Assembly: GCA_000620545.1 (NCBI GenBank)
Contig: JIBA01000015.1
Location: forward strand, 354,112-418,111
Direction of reading: 5' to 3'
Source: Intrasporangiaceae bacterium URHB0013
GTDB lineage: Bacteria > Actinomycetota > Actinomycetes > Actinomycetales > Dermatophilaceae
Length of the DNA: 64,000 nt
Each line of letters begins with the position of its first letter. The stretch's first letter is position 1. Below, piece after piece: positions 60,443 through 64,000 of the stretch. The notes beneath the pieces are model-generated. The model did not search any database. It was not told where the DNA came from and was given only the letters and a program-made list of their open reading frames with translations. The translations under genes and the position numbers were made by a program.

Positions 60443-60636
60443 AGACGTGACCACCGCCGTTGACGCGAAACTGCTTGGCTTCACCGTCGAGCAGGATGTG
60501 CAGCCCGATGCCGACCACCGCTTCGTAGGCGAACCGGGCTTGGACAGGCCACTGGCCGCGGCGATGGCTGCCAGCGACGGCATAGAACCCGTTCGGAAGT
60601 CGGCCGTGCGAGTGCGTCCAGGATGGTGTCTGGCGA
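60443..60636 (-). pseudogene. Relic of a TetR-family regulator
   Basis: On the minus strand three frames each carry a piece of a TetR N-terminal domain in the right order: TILDALARPTSERVL, then MPSLAAIAAASGLSKP (the recognition-helix region) and then ARFAYEAVVGIGLHILLDGEAKQF. Two frameshifts and a loss of about eight residues after GLSKP (where YRRWPSK is expected) separate them. No C-terminal ligand domain follows. It lies just upstream of the MFS gene, next to a perfect palindrome that would have been its operator. Confidence 0.5.
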
Positions 60637-60659
60637 TGATCCCACAGGGGTCAAGATGC

Positions 60660-60679
60660 CTACCGATCGATCGGTAGGT
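60660..60679. promoter_or_regulatory. Perfect 20-bp operator-like palindrome
   Basis: CCTACCGATCGATCGGTAGG is fully symmetric and lies directly before the TetR relic start, between it and the downstream end of the MFS gene. The TACCGATCGGTA-type half-sites are common for TetR proteins. Confidence 0.55.
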
Positions 60680-60723
60680 CGCATGGTTCGCGTGGCTCTT
60701 CAGGGATGACCCCTCGAGACCCT

Positions 60724-61959
60724 TCACCGAAAAGTGCTAGCACCACTGTCGCCGGCCGGGTCGCGTACTGCGACGAGAGTGATGGAGGTAGCGATGAGGG
60801 CGAGCACGGCGTGACCGATCGCTAGCTGCTGCAGAGGAACGGTGTGGGAGAGCGCGCCGGAGATCAAGCTCGGAAAGGTTGCCGCGCTGTAGCTGAGCAG
60901 ATAGACCATGGCAAAGATGGGCGCACGGTCACCCGGGCAACTGCCGTGGAGCAGGCCGCGGACAGCGGAACTGATGGCGATGCCTTGCCCGACGCCGGCC
61001 ACGGTCGTCGCCGCGATGAAGAACGGCAGCGTTCCGACGGTCGTCGACGTCACCAGACCAGCCCACCCGACCACGAAGGCGGCCATCCCGATCCGTTGAG
61101 CTGTCGCCGGCGAGAACAGCCCGCCCAGCGGTGAGCCCAGAGCGCTGGGGCCCATGTAGGCCGCGACGACCACGCCGAGGATCAAGGGGCTGGCGGTGCC
61201 GAGCTGGTCTTGGACCAAGCCCGGTACGAACGCCTGGTAAAAGGCACCTGTTGCCCACGTACCGAGGAAGACCGCAGCAGAGACGGGGACCAGTTTGCGC
61301 ACCCGAGCCGGCACCCGAACACTGGGCCGCAGCGACGCCCAGGCACCCGGGCAGCGCTTGACCGTCTCGGGACTCATGACGATGAGAGCGGCCGACAGCA
61401 GCAGCATGATGATGGCGACCACGAAGACGAGGTCGCGCGGCCACGGACCGAACTGCACCAGGGCGCCGGAGGCAACCGCGCCGAGCGCCAGCCCCAGCAT
61501 GATCGTCTGGCTCGAGGCGACGGAGGCCAGCCACTGCGGCTTGGCTGGCGCCGTGTCGACGATGTAGGCAGGCAGGCTGCTGCTGGCGAGCCCGCCGCCG
61601 AGCCCCATCAACAGTCGCCCGGCGACCAGAGTTCCGATGTTGTGAACACTCAGGAGGAGGACGCAGCCCAGCATGATGAGCGTGAGGCTGGCTACGGCCA
61701 CCGGTCGACGACCGACGTAGCCGGACAATCGTCCGAGGACCAGCAGAGCTCCGAGGGTCGCAGCGGAGTAGGCGCCGACGCCCAGTGAGATGCCGGCGTT
61801 CGTGAAGCCTTCCTCGGCCCGGTAGATGTTGAACAGGGGGATGGTGGAGCCCGCCGCGGCGAATGCCGCCAGGAGCGCCAGGACGCCGGAGATGAATCCG
61901 AGCTGCATCGAAGCGGCCGCAGGTGCGGACCTGAGGGGTTCGGCGACGGTGTGGGTCAC
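60724..61959 (-). CDS. MFS transporter
   Basis: This 411-residue permease has 12 predicted helices and motif A RLSGYVGRRPVAVASLTLIMLG in loop 2-3. First helices are SGVLALLAAFAAAGSTIPLFNIY and ISLGVGAYSAATLGALLVLG. It belongs to the drug/sugar-efflux type; the substrate is unknown. GTG 61959 follows GGAAGG; the frame remains open upstream through a palindrome-containing region that is not protein-like. A TetR relic lies just downstream (60443-60636) on the same strand, so a local regulator may have been lost. Confidence 0.85.
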   Translation of the reverse strand: MTHTVAEPLRSAPAAASMQLGFISGVLALLAAFAAAGSTIPLFNIYRAEEGFTNAGISLGVGAYSAATLGALLVLGRLSGYVGRRPVAVASLTLIMLGCVLLLSVHNIGTLVAGRLLMGLGGGLASSSLPAYIVDTAPAKPQWLASVASSQTIMLGLALGAVASGALVQFGPWPRDLVFVVAIIMLLLSAALIVMSPETVKRCPGAWASLRPSVRVPARVRKLVPVSAAVFLGTWATGAFYQAFVPGLVQDQLGTASPLILGVVVAAYMGPSALGSPLGGLFSPATAQRIGMAAFVVGWAGLVTSTTVGTLPFFIAATTVAGVGQGIAISSAVRGLLHGSCPGDRAPIFAMVYLLSYSAATFPSLISGALSHTVPLQQLAIGHAVLALIATSITLVAVRDPAGDSGASTFR

Positions 61960-62087
61960 GGCTTGCCTTCCGCGTGGTTTGACGGTGAGCGTTGCAAGAT
62001 GAGGGTCGCGCCGGCTGAGCGCGCCGGCGGACGCCGCAGTGTGTCGGCCGCTCCCGGCCGTCGCACCGGCCTCTGCGAGGCGAGCTG

Positions 62088-62132
62088 CCGGTCGGTCGGG
62101 CTCGCGGCGGGCTCGTGAGCCCGACCGACCGG
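62088..62132 (-). terminator. 16-bp inverted repeat downstream of the oxidoreductase gene
   Basis: Arms CCGGTCGGTCGGGCTC and its exact complement are separated by 13 bases. It lies 100 bp after the oxidoreductase stop and 129 bp before the MFS start, so it could be a terminator of the first or an operator of the second. Confidence 0.6.
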
Positions 62133-62231
62133 TCCTTTCACGCACCGGCCTCGTCTGCTTCACGGTTCACGATGGCGACCGACTCGCCTTCTGCGCTGGA
62201 ACGGCGATGGCGCGTGGCGGTACTGAGCGGT

Positions 62232-63149
62232 TCAGGGAAGAACGCGGATCACTGTCTTGCCCTGGCGTCGCTCGGTCGGGTTGAGAGCTGGCACGGCGTC
62301 GTCGAGGGAAGCGACGATGCCGATGTTCGTCCGAAGCCGACCGTCGCGGACTCGCTGGACGATCTCGTTCAGCTGTGCACGGTCAGCCTCGACGACGAAG
62401 TCGATGGCCAGTCCGTCGCTTGGGCGGGCTTCGACGGGCCCGGTGACCGAGACCAGCGTGCCACCGGCTCGCACGAGGGCGGCGGACTGCCGCTGGATGT
62501 CGCCGCCGATCACGTCGAAGACCAGGTCGACATCACCGACGTCGTGAAGCGAGTCGTTCTCGAGGTCCACGAACTCGTGCGCGCCGTAGTCGAGCGCCTT
62601 GTCGCGGTCGCCACCGCGGCCGGTGCCGATGACGTGGGCGCCGGCCTCACGGGCGAGCTGCGTGACCATGGTTCCCACGGCGCCCGCCGCACCGTGCGCG
62701 AGCAGGCTCTGACCTGCTTCGAGCCGGCCGTGGACGAAGAGGCCCTGCCATGCGGTCAGCCCGGAGATGGGCAGGCTGGCGCCGACGGTGAAGTCGACGT
62801 CGCCGGGAAGCGGCGCGAGGTTGCGCGACTCGATCGCCACGTACTGCGCGAGAGTTCCGTCGCGGTGCCAGTCCGCGAGCCCGAAGACGCGCTGGCCCAG
62901 CGACAGGCCAGTGGTGCCGTATCCCAGGGCGGTGACCACCCCGGCTACCTCGTGGCCCAGGACCGAGGGCGAGCGGTCCTTGCCGGCTCGGGTGGTCCAC
63001 GTGGAAGGCCAGTCCACTTCGGTGGGGACGTAGCCCGAGGCGTGGACCGCGACGAGGACGTCATTGATGGCTGGGGAGGGGTCAGGGTGGGTGGTGAGCC
63101 TCATCCCGGCGGTTCCCGCGTTCTGGTCCAGAACGACGATGGCTTTCAT
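62232..63149 (-). CDS. NADP-dependent oxidoreductase (quinone-reductase-like MDR)
   Basis: This 305-residue medium-chain dehydrogenase/reductase has the GroES-like N-terminus MKAIVVLDQNAGTAGMRL and GHEVAGVVTALGYGTTGLSLGQRVFGL. The nucleotide-binding Rossmann fold is LLAHGAAGAVGTMVTQLAREAGAHVIGTGRG, with FDVIGGDIQRQSAALVRAGGTLVSV. Zinc ligands are absent, so it belongs to the quinone-reductase branch. ATG 63149 follows AGAAGAGA. The frame is open upstream to about 63374 but without family character. Substrate unknown. Confidence 0.87.
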   Translation of the reverse strand: MKAIVVLDQNAGTAGMRLTTHPDPSPAINDVLVAVHASGYVPTEVDWPSTWTTRAGKDRSPSVLGHEVAGVVTALGYGTTGLSLGQRVFGLADWHRDGTLAQYVAIESRNLAPLPGDVDFTVGASLPISGLTAWQGLFVHGRLEAGQSLLAHGAAGAVGTMVTQLAREAGAHVIGTGRGGDRDKALDYGAHEFVDLENDSLHDVGDVDLVFDVIGGDIQRQSAALVRAGGTLVSVTGPVEARPSDGLAIDFVVEADRAQLNEIVQRVRDGRLRTNIGIVASLDDAVPALNPTERRQGKTVIRVLP

Positions 63150-63662
63150 TGGTCTCTTCTTTCTGTCCGGTTGTCGCGCTGCACGCGGAGCGACCAGCCG
63201 TCTGCCGAAACACAGTCCACCGGGGTTCGAGGGGTGGGCCGGCTCCGTGTAGCTGTGGGGCAAGCCGTTTGCCTGCGCTCGTAAACCAGGTGTCGAGACG
63301 TCCTTCGATCTTAGGACCGAACCAGGCTCTGCGCACCGGACCTGACGAGGCGGTGCGGCAGGGGTGCACGACATGCGACCGCAGATAAGAGGACAGCGCC
63401 CGGCGCAACCAACGGTCCGTCAACGGGCGGATCACCTGTAGTTCAACGCGGGGATCACCCGCAGATCAACGCGGTGCCTGCTGAGCTGCAGCACCTTCTG
63501 GCACACCGGGTGGGCGCGGATGGCGTCACGGAAGCCTCCACCTGTGGCCGATCTGGGTGTGTGCCGATGGTTGGGCACGACGGAGGAGCCGCGCGTGCAG
63601 GCACATGACCCCGTCCACCGCCGCCAGGCGGCTAGAAGCGACCCGTCCCAGGAGAGATCACG
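63150..63662. other. Long spacer between oxidoreductase and ctaD
   Basis: These 513 bases have no supported gene. They contain a pair of 23-bp direct repeats (63429-63474) and the ctaD ribosome site CAGGAGAG. The divergent promoters for both genes must lie here, but I cannot place them. Confidence 0.4.
63429..63474. repeat. Two tandem 23-bp direct repeats upstream of ctaD
   Basis: Copies at 63429-63451 and 63452-63474 share GGATCACC..AG.TCAACGCGG and differ at three positions. They lie 189 bp upstream of the ctaD start and could be regulator half-sites. Confidence 0.7.
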
Positions 63663-64000
63663 ATGAGCTACAGGACGACCCAGCAGCCGCAGCAGTTGCT
63701 TGCCCCGACGGGTCAGCATGGACTGGCCCCGACCCGCGCGACAGTGTCGCAGTGGCTGACCACGACCGACCACAAGGTCATCGGCAACCTCTACCTCATC
63801 ACCTCGTTCGTCTTCTTCCTGATGGGCGGCGTCCTGGCGCTGATCATCCGCGCCGAGCTCATCACGCCCGGTTTGCAGGTCGTCGACAACCCGCAGCAGT
63901 TCAACCAGCTGTTCACCATGCACGGCACGATCATGCTGCTGCTCTTCGCGACGCCCCTCTTCGCCGGGTTCGCCAACGCCGTCATGCCGCTGCAGATCGG
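63663..64000 (+). CDS. ctaD: Cytochrome c oxidase subunit I, N-terminal part (partial)
   Basis: ATG 63663 has CAGGAGAG upstream. The 112 visible residues read [15 protein letters not shown], then [42 protein letters not shown] and [33 protein letters not shown]. This is the conserved start of CtaD, including the heme-a His in FTMHGTIM. It is the catalytic subunit of the aa3-type oxidase that reduces O2 and pumps protons. The gene runs off the window. No other oxidase genes lie upstream, so it may be a secondary copy or the first gene of a cluster. Confidence 0.93.
   Translation, partial: MSYRTTQQPQQLLAPTGQHGLAPTRATVSQWLTTTDHKVIGNLYLITSFVFFLMGGVLALIIRAELITPGLQVVDNPQQFNQLFTMHGTIMLLLFATPLFAGFANAVMPLQI

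Noticed and set aside
62031..62163. N-terminal extension of the second MFS transporter
   Set aside because: Arg/Ala-rich reading through a perfect inverted repeat; GTG 61959 has a ribosome site and starts the first helix properly.

Overview
The window is from a high-GC actinobacterium. The gene set (a SigE-type ECF pair, WXG100, DUF3263, DUF4031-NUDIX, ArfB, GabT, MmpL-type exporter) and frequent leaderless starts fit the Micrococcales. My inference is Intrasporangiaceae/Dermatophilaceae (Janibacter, Terrabacter, Knoellia type), but no rRNA is present to test it.

Layout. (1) 1-10.99 kb is a worn accessory region. It holds a frameshifted DUF981 gene, an M20 amidohydrolase, relics of a TRIC-channel gene, an IS110 transposase and a tyrosine integrase, two DinB-fold proteins, an APH-like kinase and a SigE-type sigma/anti-sigma pair. 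It stops at tRNA-Tyr (10999-11079), the usual target of such integrases. (2) 11.2-51 kb looks like conserved chromosome: YajQ, NUDIX, WXG100, groEL with two CIRCE operators, HIT, MBL-fold, P1 peptidase, GNAT, PLP decarboxylase, nagA-HAD, ung-SGNH, gabT, an ArsR-SRPBCC-VOC operon, a Mop/modABC molybdate operon, an MFS exporter, an operon of three secreted proteins, acyl-CoA dehydrogenase plus SDR, arfB, alpha/beta hydrolase, and a second sigma/anti-sigma pair. (3) 40.9-47.9 kb holds the most unusual unit: a GAF-GAF-kinase-REC-REC hybrid histidine kinase, a lone receiver, a receiver-cyclase fusion and a PGM1-type ATP-grasp peptide ligase, each overlapping the next by 4 bp. A Crp/Fnr regulator and a 64-residue small protein lie at its end. 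(4) 51-64 kb is again mixed: an InhA-like secreted metallopeptidase with a structured leader, a GAF-ANTAR regulator, two DUF1801 proteins, an AhpD-like protein, a membrane protein, a NarL-type two-component pair, an MFS exporter beside a TetR relic with an intact operator-like palindrome, a quinone-reductase-like enzyme, and the start of ctaD.

Genes work together mainly through tight 4-bp-overlap operons (sigma/anti-sigma twice, ung-SGNH, ArsR-SRPBCC, Mop-modA, modB-modC, GNAT-P1 peptidase, the kinase-ligase operon, kinase-NarL). Convergent gene pairs are separated by strong GC-rich hairpins. Several hairpins use TATGCCG/CGGCATA arms. That word occurs roughly once per kb between 11 and 51 kb, is absent from the first 11 kb, and is rare after 51 kb, which supports the three-part division. 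All calls come from reading the sequence; no database search was made.
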